Counted from the stretch's first letter, positions 25,785-36,572 are shown. The stretch: 64,000 nt of DNA from Sva-07 sp963717385 (GCA_963717385.1 CAVQWE010000018.1:62001-126000), one strand, 5' to 3'. Notes: generated by a model from the letters alone, not told the origin. Program-made: numbers and translations.

Positions 25785-27593
25785 TCACGACAGTTCCAGG
25801 CCGGCCAGCGAACCGTCGGCGCGCCAGTCTTCGAGCACTTTGATGAACGCCAGTGACCCGGCGCCGTAGCTGCCGTTCTTGACACTGCGATCACTGGGTT
25901 TGCCCTCGTTGTTGTAGTAGCCCGGCGTGCACGACTCGAGGAACTTCAGATTCATCTGTGACAGCCCGACGATCGTGTCGACCCATGCCGCCTCGGCGTC
26001 GGCGTCCGCTTCGATCAGCGTCACATCGCGCTCGGCAGCCTCGGCGAGGATGTAGGCGAGGTGCTTGCTCTGTTCGTTGAGCATGTGCGGGAAGTTCACC
26101 GTGAACCCGCTCTGCACATTGGAGAAGATGAAGCAGTTCGGGAACCCTCGGCTGTGCATGCCGTGCAGCGTCGACGCGCCGTCGCTCCACGCGTCGGTGA
26201 GCGTCAGACCATCTCGCCCATACAGCTCGTAGCCGGCGCGGCGGGTGTAGTCGGTGCCGACCTCGAACCCGGTCGCGTAGATCAGGCAGTCGACCTCGAA
26301 TTCCTCCTCGACCAACTCGCCAGCGGCGTCATGGCGCTCGACGACCACGCCGGTGGGGGTGATGCGCTTGACGCCGCGGCCCTCGGTGTCGATCAACTCG
26401 ACGTTCGGGCGATTGAACGTACCGAGGTACTCGTCGTGGAAGCACGGTCGCTTGCAGAACTGGCGGTACCAGGGCTTGAGCGCCTCGGCGGTGCTGGGAT
26501 CGGCGACGAGTTCCTCGACTCGTGACCGGATCTGTTCCATCTTCTCGAAGTCGGCCAACTCCATCGTCTTCATCAACCCGTCGGGGGTCATGTCTCCCTC
26601 GCCGCGACGAACCCGGATGAGCAGGTTGCCGATGATGTCGGTCCAGCCGTCGTCGACGAGATCCTCCGACTCGGGAATTCCCGACACGAGGTTGTTGAAG
26701 TTCTCCATCCGGCGCTCCTGCCAGCCCGGTTCGAGACTCGCCGCCCACTCGGGATCGGTGGGCCGGTTGTCGCGCACATCGATCGACGATGGTGTGCGCT
26801 GGAACACGAACAACTGCTGCGCACCGGCACCCAGGTGTGGCACGCACTGCACCGCGGTGGCCCCGGTGCCGATGATGCCGACGCGCTTGTCGGCGAGCCG
26901 GTCGAGGCCGCCGTCGGACCCGCCGCCGGTGTAGTCGTAATCCCATCGGCTGGTGTGAAACGTGTGCCCCTCGAACGATGTGATGCCGTCGATCCCCGGC
27001 AGCTTCGGACGGTGCAACGGGCCGCTCGCCATCACGATGTAGCGCGCCCGCATGGCGTCGCCTCGGTTGGTGCCGACGATCCAACGCCGATCGGCGTCGT
27101 CCCAGCGCATCTCGGTGACCTCGGTCTGGAAACACGCGTTGCGGTAGAGGTCGAAATGGCGTCCGATCGCCTGGCTGTGGGCGAGGATCTCGGCGGCTCG
27201 GGAGTACTTCTCCTTGGGCATGTAGCCGATCTCTTCGAGCAGCGGCAGGTAGACGTACGACTCGACGTCGCACGCTGCACCCGGGTAGCGGTTCCAGTAC
27301 CAGGTGCCCCCGAAGTCGCCGCCCTTCTCGACCATGCGGATGTCGTCGACGCCCGCTTCACGCAGCCGAGCACCGGCGAGCAGGCCGCCGAAGCCGCCGC
27401 CGATGATCAGCACCTCGACTTCATCGGTCAGCGGCTCGCGTTCGATCGGATCGACATAGGGGTCGTGGAGGTAGCGCTCGAACTCGCCGACCACCTCGAT
27501 GTACTGCTCGTTGCCGACGTCACGCACCCGCTTGTCGCGCTCCTCGCGATACTTGTCGCGCAGTGCATCAGGATCGAAGGTCGTGGTGCTCAT
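25785..27593 (-). CDS. Baeyer-Villiger flavin monooxygenase
   Basis: 602 aa. [17 protein letters not shown] binds FAD, the second GxGxxG ([12 protein letters not shown]) binds NADPH, and the fingerprint [13 protein letters not shown] (FxGxxxHxxxW) lies between them, identifying the Baeyer-Villiger group that converts ketones to esters or lactones. It resembles cyclohexanone and steroid/phenylacetone monooxygenases with an N-terminal extension of ~60 residues. Start at ATG 27593; a TACAAC box lies 6 nt upstream. No esterase is adjacent. Confidence 0.9.
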   Translation of the reverse strand: MSTTTFDPDALRDKYREERDKRVRDVGNEQYIEVVGEFERYLHDPYVDPIEREPLTDEVEVLIIGGGFGGLLAGARLREAGVDDIRMVEKGGDFGGTWYWNRYPGAACDVESYVYLPLLEEIGYMPKEKYSRAAEILAHSQAIGRHFDLYRNACFQTEVTEMRWDDADRRWIVGTNRGDAMRARYIVMASGPLHRPKLPGIDGITSFEGHTFHTSRWDYDYTGGGSDGGLDRLADKRVGIIGTGATAVQCVPHLGAGAQQLFVFQRTPSSIDVRDNRPTDPEWAASLEPGWQERRMENFNNLVSGIPESEDLVDDGWTDIIGNLLIRVRRGEGDMTPDGLMKTMELADFEKMEQIRSRVEELVADPSTAEALKPWYRQFCKRPCFHDEYLGTFNRPNVELIDTEGRGVKRITPTGVVVERHDAAGELVEEEFEVDCLIYATGFEVGTDYTRRAGYELYGRDGLTLTDAWSDGASTLHGMHSRGFPNCFIFSNVQSGFTVNFPHMLNEQSKHLAYILAEAAERDVTLIEADADAEAAWVDTIVGLSQMNLKFLESCTPGYYNNEGKPSDRSVKNGSYGAGSLAFIKVLEDWRADGSLAGLELS

Positions 27594-27642
27594 CGAAATG
27601 TTGTAGCTGCCGTGAAGCGGCCCAGGCGACCCGAACCGACGC

Positions 27643-28350
27643 CTACGTTTCGACGTCGGCGAATCGTTCGATGTCGCCGCGGTGGCCGGCCACCACGATG
27701 AGGTCGTGCTCGCCGAGGTCGGTGGCGCTCTCGGCATAGGTGAACGACTGCCCCTCGGGCTTGATGCACACCACGGTGACCTTGTAGGTCGCACGCAGAT
27801 CGGTGTCGCCCAACTTCATGCCCGCCAGGTTGCGCGGCACCCGCATCTCGACCAGGACGAAATCGTCGTCGAGGGCGAAATACTCGATCAGCGCGCCCGT
27901 GACGAGCCTGGCGACGCGGCTGCCCATGTCGGCTTCGGGGTAGACGACATGGTGAGCGCCGACGCGCCCGAGGATCCGGCCGTGGGGTTGAGTGAGCGCC
28001 TTGGCCCAGATGTTGGGGACGCCGATGTCGACGAGCGCTCCGGTGGTGAGCACACTCGCCTCGACGTCGGCGCCGATGGCGACCACGGCGGTGACGGCAT
28101 CGGCCACGCCGAGTTGACGCAACGTCTTTTCGTTGGTCGTGTCCGCCTGGGCGACATGGGTGAGCAACTCCGCGTGTTGTTGGACGCGGATCTCGTCGGC
28201 GTCGAGACCGAGCACTTCGTGTCCCATGTCGATCAAGGTCGACGCAAGCGCCGATCCGAATCGGCCCAACCCGATGACGACGATCTCGCCGCGGTGTTCG
28301 ACCTGGGGGCGCATGCCGCCCAGCATCGTGTGAAGAAATTTGTCAGCCAA
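27643..28350 (-). CDS. ktrA: KtrA/TrkA-type potassium channel regulatory subunit
   Basis: A single RCK unit of 235 aa, as in KtrA: NAD/ATP-binding Rossmann domain ([20 protein letters not shown]) then a TrkA-C domain from about residue 150. It gates the KtrB/TrkH pore in response to nucleotide. I choose TTG 28350 because it overlaps the stop of the upstream pore gene and follows GAGGAGCG; an upstream in-frame ATG at 28404 lies within that gene. Confidence 0.85.
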   Translation of the reverse strand: MADKFLHTMLGGMRPQVEHRGEIVVIGLGRFGSALASTLIDMGHEVLGLDADEIRVQQHAELLTHVAQADTTNEKTLRQLGVADAVTAVVAIGADVEASVLTTGALVDIGVPNIWAKALTQPHGRILGRVGAHHVVYPEADMGSRVARLVTGALIEYFALDDDFVLVEMRVPRNLAGMKLGDTDLRATYKVTVVCIKPEGQSFTYAESATDLGEHDLIVVAGHRGDIERFADVET

Positions 28351-29708
28351 TGATCGGTCGCTCCTCGGGATAACGATACGCAGGGACGCGCTCGCGAAGT
28401 GCAAGTGCCGTGACGAAGGTGACCGGCCCGACTCGGCCGGCGAGCATGACGAGCACCAGCAGGAGTTGGCCGGCGACGCCGATGCCGCCCGTGATCCCAG
28501 TCGAGAGTCCGACGGTGCCGAACGCCGAGGTGATCTCGAACAGTGCCGGTGTGAGCGACAGGTCCTCGACGCTCATCATGGCCAAGGTGGCGCCGACGAC
28601 CAGACCGATTGCGAGGAGTGCGACGGTGAGTGCCTGACGGATGAGGTTCGCTGGCAGGCGACGCTGGAACACGTTCATGTCGGTGCTGCCGCGCACCTCG
28701 GACCAGAGCACGAAGCCCAACACAGCGAAGGTGGTGACCTTGATGCCGCCGGCGGTCGAGGCGGGACCGGCGCCGATGAACATCAGCGTGGTGATGACGA
28801 GCAACGTGGGTTCGTTCATGCCGCCGATGTCGACGGTGTTGAAGCCGGCGGTCCTCGGTGTCACACCCTGGAACCACCCGGCAAGGACCTTGTCGAAGGT
28901 GTCGAGCGGGCCGAGTGTGGCTGGGTTGGTCCACTCGAAGGTCATCACGACCAGCGGCCCGAACACGAGCAGTGCACCGGTGACGAGCAGCGTGATCTTG
29001 GTGTGCAGCGACCAGTGGGCGGCTCTGCGGATCTGTCGTCGCTGGGCCGTTCGGCGCCAGAACTCCACCAGGATCGGGAACCCGAGGCCGCCGATGATGA
29101 ATCCGCCTGAGACGCTGAGCACCACGACGGGGTCCGCGACGAACCTCGCCATGTTGTCGGAGTACAACGAGATGCCGGCGTTGTTGAACGACGCAATCGA
29201 ATGGAAGATGCCCGAGTACGCCGATGCGATGGGACCGTTCTCGTACCCCTGCTGCCAGAACCGGAGGAACAGGATCACCGCCAGCCCGGCCTCGACGGCG
29301 ACCGTGATCTTGGCGATCGCGAGGATCAAGCGACGAAGATCTCCGATGTCGACAGCACCGATCTCCGCCTGAGCCAGCATTCGTTGCCGGAGGCCAACTC
29401 GGTGCGACGCGACGATGGCGAGCACCGACCCGATCGTCATGATGCCGAACCCGCCGATCTGGATCAGCACCAAGAATGATCAACTCACCGAACAGTGAGA
29501 ACCGAGAGATGTCGGTCGAGGCGAGGCCGGTCACCGTTGCTGCCGAGGTCGAGGTGAACAGCGCGTCCACCAGTCCGATGTGGCCGGGGCCGTCGGCCGA
29601 GATCGGCAACCACAGCAAGGCAGTGCCGATGGCGATGAACGTCACGAACGCTGCGACCACCAGCTGGGCGGGGTTCCTGATCTCAGCGAGCAGTCCGCCA
29701 CGTGGCAC
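28343..29708 (-). CDS. ktrB: KtrB/TrkH-type potassium transporter (frame interrupted)
   Basis: One extra base at 29470-29471 splits the frame; joined, FGELIIL continues into VLIQIGGFGIMT to give 454 aa. Four pore segments are visible: SAATVTGLAS, IASFNNAGISL, TPRTAGFNT and SAFGTVGLSTGI, whose glycines form the selectivity filter. The size is that of KtrB. GTG 29708 is set by TATGCT 6 nt upstream. ktrA overlaps its 3' end, so pore and gate are co-translated. Confidence 0.85.
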
Positions 29709-29714
29709 CGAACG

Positions 29715-29720
29715 AGCATA
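29715..29720 (-). promoter_or_regulatory. -10 box TATGCT, leaderless ktrB start
   Basis: Minus-strand TATGCT precedes GTG 29708 by 6 nt. Confidence 0.5.
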
Positions 29721-29740
29721 GAAGGCGGCATCCTGGTGGG

Positions 29741-29950
29741 ATGTTCCTCGGAGAAGATCTCCTCGCATGGTTGACGTTGGCGTTTGGCGGCGCGCTGTTC
29801 GTCGGGAACGGCCTGGCCATCGTGAAACCACCCGCCAAGCAGCTCGACGAGACGAATCTTCAGCGTGCGCCGGTGCTGCGCAGCGCGGTCTACGCGGGGA
29901 TCGGGCTGGTGGCGGCGGTGTGGGCGTTGGCGTCGCTGATCAGCGGCTGA
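29741..29950 (+). CDS. Small two-helix membrane protein
   Basis: 69 aa with two hydrophobic helices (LAWLTLAFGGALFVGNGLAI and VYAGIGLVAAVWALASLI) joined by a short charged loop. Similar short proteins of unknown function are common in actinobacteria. It is divergent from ktrB by 32 bp. Start taken at ATG 29741 after GGTGGG; an in-frame start at 29702 would overlap the ktrB start. Confidence 0.6.
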   Translation: MFLGEDLLAWLTLAFGGALFVGNGLAIVKPPAKQLDETNLQRAPVLRSAVYAGIGLVAAVWALASLISG

Positions 29951-29975
29951 CCACGAACCTGCGTCGCAACGGACT

Positions 29976-30611
29976 TCAGGACGACGAGATCACCGACACC
30001 GTCACCGACGGTTCGCTTCCTTCGAACGCGATCACGTTGAGAATCACCGTGTACGGGCCCTCGAAGACTCCCGCCCAGCTCTCCTCGCCGTCGTAGCTAC
30101 TCGACGCGTCTGAAGCGAACCCTGCTGCCTGCAACTGCGAGACATAGCCGTCGACGAAGTCTGCGACGTTGCCAGCGTTTCCAGTGACCTGAATCGACGT
30201 GCCATCGGTGGTTTCGAGCGAGGTGGCGTTGATGATGTCGAGCCCGTCCGGGCGGGGCACGTCACCAGGCCAGTTGTCGGGAAGCTCGCTGGTGGCACCG
30301 GAACTGAAGTTGCCGTCCTCGGTCTCGACGTTGAACTCGCCGGACTCGGAGTCGACGTCGCCGGTGACGACGGAGCCGTCGGCGTCGGTGATCACGAAGT
30401 TGCCGTCTTCGTCGATCGTCATGCCGCCTTCTTCGGTCTGTACCGAGAACCCGCCGTCGCCGTCGAGGTCCAGGTCGACGTCGCCGCCTCCCTGCGATTC
30501 GATCAGTTGCTCGATTCCCGTCTCTGCAGAATCGCCGCACGCAACGAAGAACAGTGCGCATCCGGCCGCTACGAGCACGTGCATCGGTCGTCTCATCGAG
30601 TGAGTTCTCAT
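29976..30611 (-). CDS. Acidic secreted lipoprotein, unknown function
   Basis: 211 aa. A basic N-terminus, a hydrophobic stretch and the lipobox FFVAC indicate lipoprotein export with lipidation of the cysteine. The mature part is strongly acidic with short repeated beta-type units rich in D, E and G (DLDLDGDGG, TIDEDGNFVITDADGS), reminiscent of calcium-binding repeat proteins, followed by a compact C-terminal domain. ATG 30611 lies 6 nt after TACAGT on the minus strand; ATG 30596 is an alternative. Divergent from engB. Confidence 0.7.
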   Translation of the reverse strand: MRTHSMRRPMHVLVAAGCALFFVACGDSAETGIEQLIESQGGGDVDLDLDGDGGFSVQTEEGGMTIDEDGNFVITDADGSVVTGDVDSESGEFNVETEDGNFSSGATSELPDNWPGDVPRPDGLDIINATSLETTDGTSIQVTGNAGNVADFVDGYVSQLQAAGFASDASSSYDGEESWAGVFEGPYTVILNVIAFEGSEPSVTVSVISSS

Positions 30612-30617
30612 TCGCGC

Positions 30618-30623
30618 ACTGTA
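30618..30623 (-). promoter_or_regulatory. -10 box TACAGT, leaderless lipoprotein start
   Basis: Minus-strand TACAGT precedes ATG 30611 by 6 nt. Confidence 0.5.
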
Positions 30624-30735
30624 CGACTGCGCCGGGCGCGCGTGCGAGCAATTCCTCGGTCCGCGGTCAAGTGTCAGCGCCGATGCACGATTGCGGTGGA
30701 CGGTGCCGTCGACAGCTTGCTGCGAGGATGGCGGG

Positions 30736-31329
30736 ATGAGTGGTCCACTTCGCCTGACGTTCGTGCAGTCCGCCAGCCGGGCCGATCAACTCCGTGAGTC
30801 TCCGGCCGAGGTGGCATTCGTCGGACGTTCCAACGTCGGCAAGTCGTCGTTGGTCAATGCCTTGGCCAATCGCAAGCAGCTCGCCCGCGTGTCGAACACC
30901 CCCGGACGAACCCAGCTGATCAACATGTTCGAGGTCGAGAGCAAGCGACCTGAGATCGCCACGATGGTCGACTTGCCGGGCTACGGGTTCGCGAAGGCGG
31001 CGAAGAACATCAAGCGTGACTGGCCGGAGATGATCGAGGGGTACCTCCTCGAGCGCGACAACCTGGCGATGGTGTTCGTGCTCGTCGATGGCCCGATCGG
31101 TCCGACGAAACTGGATACGCAAATGCTCGACTGGCTTCGGTATCACGGCGTACCGCACACCGTCGTGGCCACCAAGTTCGACAAGGTCAAGTCGTCGAAG
31201 CGCGCCACGCGCAAGAAGGAGCTCGCCGCCGGCTGTCAGCTCGACCAGGGCGACATCGTCTGGGTCAGTGCGGCGAAGGGCGACGGGATCGACGTGCTGC
31301 GTTCGCTCGTGCGGACCTGGGTCGGCTGA
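30736..31329 (+). CDS. engB: Ribosome biogenesis GTP-binding protein EngB/YsxC
   Basis: A 197-aa GTPase that assists assembly of the 50S subunit. All G motifs are present: GRSNVGKSS (G1), TPGRTQ (G2), DLPGYGFA (G3), TKFDK (G4) and VSAAKG (G5). Size normal. Start at ATG 30736 (MSGPLRLTF); a longer in-frame start at 30691 lacks homology. Not next to its frequent partners lon or clpX. Confidence 0.93.
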   Translation: MSGPLRLTFVQSASRADQLRESPAEVAFVGRSNVGKSSLVNALANRKQLARVSNTPGRTQLINMFEVESKRPEIATMVDLPGYGFAKAAKNIKRDWPEMIEGYLLERDNLAMVFVLVDGPIGPTKLDTQMLDWLRYHGVPHTVVATKFDKVKSSKRATRKKELAAGCQLDQGDIVWVSAAKGDGIDVLRSLVRTWVG

Positions 31330-31346
31330 CCGCAGTGGCCGGGGGT

Positions 31347-31352
31347 TAGCGT
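31347..31352 (+). promoter_or_regulatory. -10 box TAGCGT before KAS III gene
   Basis: TAGCGT is 7 nt before ATG 31360, with no Shine-Dalgarno. Confidence 0.4.
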
Positions 31353-31359
31353 CGGTCGA

Positions 31360-32496
31360 ATGCCGCTCGTCGAACTGCCTGCCGTCTCGATCACCGGAAC
31401 CGGGTTGTTCACGCCACCCGAGTCCGTCAGCAACGCCGAGCTGGTTGCGTCGCTCACCGAGGCGGTGTTGAAGTGGAACGCCGAGCACGCCGAGGAGATC
31501 GCGAGCGGCGACGTCGTCGAACGTGCCGCTCCCGACGAGGAGTTCATCGTGAAGGCGTCGGGGATCCAGCGTCGCTACGTGATGGAGAAGTCGGGCGTGC
31601 TCGACCCCGCCCGCATGCGCCCGCTTCTCGAAACGCGCAGCGAGGACCAGCTGGGGATCCAGGCCGAGATGTCGATGCCGGCGATCCACGAGGCGCTCGC
31701 CCAGGCCGGGCGGCAACCGTCGGACGTCGACGCCGTGATCGTCGGGTGTTCGAATCTGCAACGGGCCTATCCCGCTGTGGCCATCGAGATCCAGGACGCG
31801 CTGGGCGCCGATGGGTGGGGCTACGACATGAACGTTGCGTGCTCGTCGGCGACGTTCTCGGTGCAGGCAGCGGTCGATGCGTTGCGCAACGGGTCGGCGA
31901 ACTGTGTGGTCGTCGTCAACCCCGAGATCACCTCCGGGCACAACAACTTCGAGATGCGCGACTTCCACTTCATCTTCGGTGACGCCTGCACGGCGCTCGT
32001 GCTCGAGCGCACTGCGGATGCTGAGGCGTCCGAACAGTGGGAGGTGCTCGGCACCAAGCTGGTCACCAAGTTCTCGAACAACATCCGCAACGACTTCGGG
32101 TTCCTCAACTCCTCGGAGGTCACCGAACGTGACCCGCAGGAGCTGGTGTTCCGTCAGAACGGCCAAATGGTCTTCCGCGAGGTGTGTCCGATGGTCGCCG
32201 AGCACATCACCGAGCATCTGGCGCAGCTCGACCTGGGCGCCGACGACGTTCGACGCTTCTGGTTGCATCAGGCGAATCTGAAGATGAACCAACTGATCGC
32301 CAAGGGCGTGCTCGGCCGGTTGCCGACCGACGACGAGGCACCGGTGATCCTCGACGAGTTCGCCAACACCAGCTCGGCCGGGTCGGTCATCGCGTTCCAC
32401 CGTCACCGCAACGATCTGACACCGGGCGACGTCGGTGTGCTGTGTTCGTTCGGCGCCGGCTACTCGGTCGGCAGCGTCATCGTCCGCCGTCGCTGA
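31360..32496 (+). CDS. Beta-ketoacyl-ACP synthase III-like enzyme
   Basis: 378 aa, thiolase fold. The catalytic triad is visible: Cys ~161 in NVACSSATFS, His ~303 in WLHQANLKMN, and Asn ~336 in FANTSSAGSV. It is longer than FabH (~320 aa) because of N-terminal insertions, and no other fatty-acid synthase gene is adjacent, so it may start a specialised acyl chain or serve a different condensation. The start is set by a TAGCGT box 7 nt upstream. Confidence 0.85.
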   Translation: MPLVELPAVSITGTGLFTPPESVSNAELVASLTEAVLKWNAEHAEEIASGDVVERAAPDEEFIVKASGIQRRYVMEKSGVLDPARMRPLLETRSEDQLGIQAEMSMPAIHEALAQAGRQPSDVDAVIVGCSNLQRAYPAVAIEIQDALGADGWGYDMNVACSSATFSVQAAVDALRNGSANCVVVVNPEITSGHNNFEMRDFHFIFGDACTALVLERTADAEASEQWEVLGTKLVTKFSNNIRNDFGFLNSSEVTERDPQELVFRQNGQMVFREVCPMVAEHITEHLAQLDLGADDVRRFWLHQANLKMNQLIAKGVLGRLPTDDEAPVILDEFANTSSAGSVIAFHRHRNDLTPGDVGVLCSFGAGYSVGSVIVRRR

Positions 32497-32597
32497 CAGT
32501 GCAGTCTCGGTTCGTCTGACGATTCGGATGCGACGGTCCTTCCGTTGTGCAACGCACACGTGGATGGGCGGCTGCGTCGGGTGCTTCACTGGAGGCC

Positions 32598-33356
32598 ATG
32601 AGCTTCCAGGTCGGCGTCCAACTCCATCCGCAAGCAACCTCGTACGTCGAGCTCCGCGACGCATGGCGGCGCGCCGAAGCGAGCGGCGTCGATTCGATCT
32701 GGACGTGGGACCACTTCTTCCCGCTCTACGGTGATCCCGAGGCTCCTCACTTCGAGGGCTGGACGATCCTGACCGCGATGGCCGCCGACACCGAGCGGGC
32801 CAAGCTCGGGATGTTGGTCACGTGCAACAGCTACCGCAACCCCGAGCTGCTCGCCGACATGGCACGTACCGCCGACCACGTGTCGGGTGGGCGAATGTAT
32901 CTCGGCATCGGCGCCGGCTGGTTCGAGCGTGACTACACCGAGTACGGCTACGAGTTCGGCACCGCCATCAACCGGCTCCACAAGCTGCGCGACGACCTGC
33001 CACGCCTGAAGGGCCGCCTCGCCCAGCTCAACCCGGCACCGATCGGCGACCTGCCGCTGTTGATCGGTGGCTCGGGTGAGAAGGTCACCTTGAAGCTCAC
33101 CGCCGAGCACGCCGATGCATGGAACTCGTTCGGTCCGCCCGAGACGTTCGCACACAAGAACGCGGTGCTCGACAACTGGTGCGCCGAGCTGGGTCGCGAC
33201 CCGAAGGAGATCGAGCGAACCGTGGCCATCGGCCCCGACGACGTCGATCAACTCGATGCGTTCCTCGAGGCTGGAGCCACTCACATCATCGTGATGACCG
33301 GCAATCCCTACGACCTCAGTGCAGTCGAAGCGCTCATCGCCCGCCGCGACGCCTGA
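32598..33356 (+). CDS. LLM-class F420-dependent oxidoreductase
   Basis: A luciferase-like (beta/alpha)8 barrel of 252 aa. WTWDHFFPLYGDP, LGMLVTCNSYRNPELLADMA, and YLGIGAGWFERDYTEYGYEF are family landmarks. Many actinobacterial members use reduced F420 rather than FMN; which cofactor is used is inferred from lineage. ATG 32598 follows GGAGG. The stop is inside a hairpin. Confidence 0.85.
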   Translation: MSFQVGVQLHPQATSYVELRDAWRRAEASGVDSIWTWDHFFPLYGDPEAPHFEGWTILTAMAADTERAKLGMLVTCNSYRNPELLADMARTADHVSGGRMYLGIGAGWFERDYTEYGYEFGTAINRLHKLRDDLPRLKGRLAQLNPAPIGDLPLLIGGSGEKVTLKLTAEHADAWNSFGPPETFAHKNAVLDNWCAELGRDPKEIERTVAIGPDDVDQLDAFLEAGATHIIVMTGNPYDLSAVEALIARRDA

Positions 33357-33379
33357 CGGTCCGGGCGGGGACCGATCAG
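33353..33379 (+). terminator. Hairpin at the end of the LLM gene
   Basis: CTGA-CGGTCC pairs with GGACCG-A-TCAG around GGGCGG, ten base pairs with one bulge. The TGA stop (33354-33356) lies in the left arm. Confidence 0.65.
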
Positions 33380-33398
33380 CGGTGGACCGCGACCTCGA

Positions 33399-33998
33399 TC
33401 AGTGGGGTGCGTTGACGCGGACGAAGTCGTCGAGGACTGCGTTGGCGAAGTGTGTATCGAACGGTTCGGGTGAAATGAACCGGGCGAACAGGAAGCTGCC
33501 GAGCAGCGTCGCCATCGCTCGATCGGCATCGATGTCGTGGCGCAGCTCGCTGGCGTCGATGCCCGCTGTGATCACTGCGTGGAACACGTCGGCGAACGCA
33601 CGAAAGAACTCGTCGCGCACCGTGGCCACGGTCGGATCGTGCTGCGAGCGCTCCATCATGTTGACGATCATCGGCGCACGCTGCTCATCGATGAGGTCGC
33701 TGACGATCTGACCGCAGAGCAGTTCGAGGTCTGCGCGCAGGTCGCCCGTGAGCTGCTCGACTCCGATCAGTACCTTGCCGAGCGACTCGATGGTGTCGCG
33801 CAACAGATCTGCCTGGGTCGGCCAGTGGTTGTACACGGTCGTGCGGCTCACGTTGGCGGCCACTGCGACGTTGGCGTGGGTGACGGCGCTCGGGCCTTCA
33901 TTGGTGAGCAATTCAGCGGCTGCGTCGATCACCGCAGCGCGTGTGCGCTCGACCCGGGGGTCGTCGACTCGGGGTGGGGTGGATGCAGAGATTGCCAT
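33399..33998 (-). CDS. TetR-family repressor
   Basis: About 199 aa. The N-terminal helix-turn-helix (GPSAVTHANVAVAANVSRTT, VYNHWPTQADLLRDT) is followed by a divergent ligand-binding domain. It is transcribed away from the MMPL transporter gene and very likely controls it. ATG 33998 is chosen because an upstream ATG (34067) overlaps a good minus-strand -10 box, TAGAAT at 34066-34071. A palindromic operator sits between -10 and -35. Confidence 0.85.
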   Translation of the reverse strand: MAISASTPPRVDDPRVERTRAAVIDAAAELLTNEGPSAVTHANVAVAANVSRTTVYNHWPTQADLLRDTIESLGKVLIGVEQLTGDLRADLELLCGQIVSDLIDEQRAPMIVNMMERSQHDPTVATVRDEFFRAFADVFHAVITAGIDASELRHDIDADRAMATLLGSFLFARFISPEPFDTHFANAVLDDFVRVNAPH

Positions 33999-34065
33999 GA
34001 GGTTCGTGTCGCGTCGGGCGGGTGTGTCGTTCGACACGTTCCGCCGACGGTCGTTGCGAAGACTC

Positions 34066-34087
34066 ATTCTAGTGGTCAGACTGTCCA
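34066..34087. promoter_or_regulatory. TetR operator and promoter between TetR and MMPL genes
   Basis: TGGTCAG-A-CTGTCCA (34073-34087) is an inverted repeat matching at six of seven positions. It lies just upstream of the minus-strand -10 box TAGAAT (34066-34071) and ends 3 nt before the MMPL ATG, so occupancy would block both genes. Confidence 0.55.
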
Positions 34088-34090
34088 ATA

Positions 34091-36572
34091 ATGAACATGA
34101 CGTCCACTTCCCCTCGGGACGCGTCCGATCAGTCCGACGATCCCGACCGTCCGTACGAGCCCGCTCACGGCGCGCCGCACATCCCCATCGAGGTTCCCGA
34201 CTCGGCGTGGGGCAAGCTCGGCCGCTTCGGTTTCCGACGTCGCTGGCTGGTCCTCGGCGTGTGGGTGACTGCATTGGTCACCGTGTTTGCGCTCGTTGGC
34301 ACCATCGGCGCGTCGAGCGACAGCTCGTTCTCGATCCCCGACTCGGAGTCCAAGAGCGGATTCGACACGCTCGACGCCTATTTCGGTGGGGCCGGAAGCG
34401 GCCGCTCGGGCACGATCATCTTCCGCGCGGATCAGGGTGTCGATGACCCCGAGGTCGAAGCTGCGATGACCGAACTCTTCGACGAAGTCGGTGCCATCGA
34501 AGGTGTCACCCTCACCAGCCCCTACTCGCCGCAAGGTGAAGCACTCGGACTCGTCGCCACCGAAGGCGAACTGGCCGGGCAGGTCGCCTATGCCCAGGTC
34601 GATCTGTCCGAAACGCTCAGCGAGACCGAAACCGGGGAAATCGGCACCGAGATCGCCGATCTGGCGCCGACCGACATCGACGGTCTCCAGGTGGAGATCG
34701 GTGGCCAGGCGCTCGGCGAATTCGAACCACCCGAGTCCGAACTGATCGGCCTGGGTTTCGCGATCGTCATCTTGATCCTGTCGTTCGGGTCGGTACTGGC
34801 CATGGGTCTCCCCATCGGCGTCGCGTTGTTCGGTGTCGGCATCGGTGCGGGCCTCATCACACTGTTGTCGAACGTGATCTCGGTCCCCGACTTCGCGGTC
34901 ACGCTCGGCGCCATGATCGGTATCGGCGTCGGTATCGACTACGCCCTGTTCATCGTGACGCAGATACCGAGAGGGTCTCAAGGCCGGTCTCGATCCCGAG
35001 GAGGCCACCGTCGTGGCCCTCGACACCGCTGGCCGCGCCGTCGTGTTCGCCGGCTTCACCGTGGTCATCTCGTTGCTCGGCATGTTCATCATGGGATTGT
35101 CGTTCATCAACGGCCTCGCCACCGGCGCCGCCGTCACCGTGCTCGTCACCATGATCGCTTCGGTCACCTTGTTGCCCGCGTTGCTCGGATTCGCTCAGCG
35201 CAAGGTGGAAGTGTCGCGCTGGCGCGGGGTCATCGCTGCTGGCTTGGTCGCGATGGCGTTGGTCGGCCTCGGGCTCAGCATCCAGCCGCTGCTGATCGGC
35301 GTGCCACTCGCGGCGATCGTGATGCTCGCCTCGTTTGCGTTTGCGCCGCTTCGCAAGGAGCTGCCACCGCGCAAGGAGAAGCCACTCCGCCAGACCTGGG
35401 CCTACAAGTGGAGCCGTTTCGTGCAGCACCGCCCGTGGCCGATCGCCATCGCCACGACCTTGTTCCTGCTGCTGATGTCGGTTCCGGTGCTCGGGCTGCG
35501 GCTCGGATTCTCCGACGAGAGCAACTTCGCCGAGGGCACCACCACCCGCGAGGCGTACGACCTCACCAGCGAAGCGTTCGGTCCCGGCACCAACGGCCCG
35601 TTCCTGCTGACTGCCGAGGTGTCGTCGCCGCAGGACTTCGCCGTGCTGGCCGAGTTGACCCAGACGCTGGCCGCTGATGAAGGTGTCGCCGACGTGGTCG
35701 GCCCGATCCCCAACACCGGCGACCCGGCCACCGCCGAGGCTGCGATCATTCGTCTCACGCCCACGACCGGACCTCAGGACGAGGCCACCGCCGACCTGGT
35801 CAACTCGCTGCGCAACGATGTGGTGCCCTCGGTGACCGAGGGAACCGACGTCGTGGTCAACGTGTCGGGCTCCGTCGCCGCCAACATCGACTTCAGTTCC
35901 TACTTGGCCGAGCGGATCCCGTACTTCTTCGCGGCGGTACTCGCCTTGTCGTTCCTGCTGCTGATGATGGTGTTCCGTTCGGTGCTCGTGCCGCTCAAGG
36001 CCGTCATCATGAACATGCTGTCGATCGGAGGTGCCTACGGCATCGTGGTCGCTGTGTTCGGCTGGGGTTGGGGCGCCTCGCTCTTCAACACCGCCGGCGG
36101 GCCGATCGAGCCGTTCTTGCCGATGATGATGTTCGCCATCGTCTTCGGACTGTCGATGGACTACGAGGTCTTCCTGCTGTCACGCGTGAAAGAAGAGTTC
36201 GACCGCACCGGCGACCCGAAGGGGTCCGTCGCCGACGGCCTGGCCGCCACCGCACGAGTGATCACCGCAGCAGCGGCGATCATGATCGTGGTGTTCTCCG
36301 GCTTCGTGCTCGAAGACAACCGCATCATCAAGATGTTCGGTCTGGGGCTCGCTTCGGCGGTGTTCCTCGACGCCACCTTCGTTCGAATGCTCCTCGTGCC
36401 CGCCACGATGGAGCTCCTGGGAGCGAAGAACTGGTGGTTGCCGAAGTGGCTCGACCGCATCCTGCCGACGCTCAACGTCGAAGGCGGCACACACACCAGC
36501 GCCATCGCGCTTGCCCATGAAGAGGAGCAGCGCGAGCAGGAACAACGCGACAGGGACCTCGTCGACGTCTGA
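34091..36572 (+). CDS. MMPL-family RND transporter (frame interrupted)
   Basis: One extra base at 34962 breaks the frame within a helix (DYALFIVT); joined, it gives about 826 aa. Two repeats of a large extracytoplasmic domain plus five to six helices are seen. Signature segments IGVGIDYALFIVT in the first half and VFGLSMDYEVFLLSRVKEEF in the second mark the two copies of the proton-relay Asp-Tyr helix. Actinobacterial MMPL proteins export lipids, glycolipids or drugs. Likely repressed by the divergent TetR. ATG 34097 is an alternative start. Confidence 0.85.
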
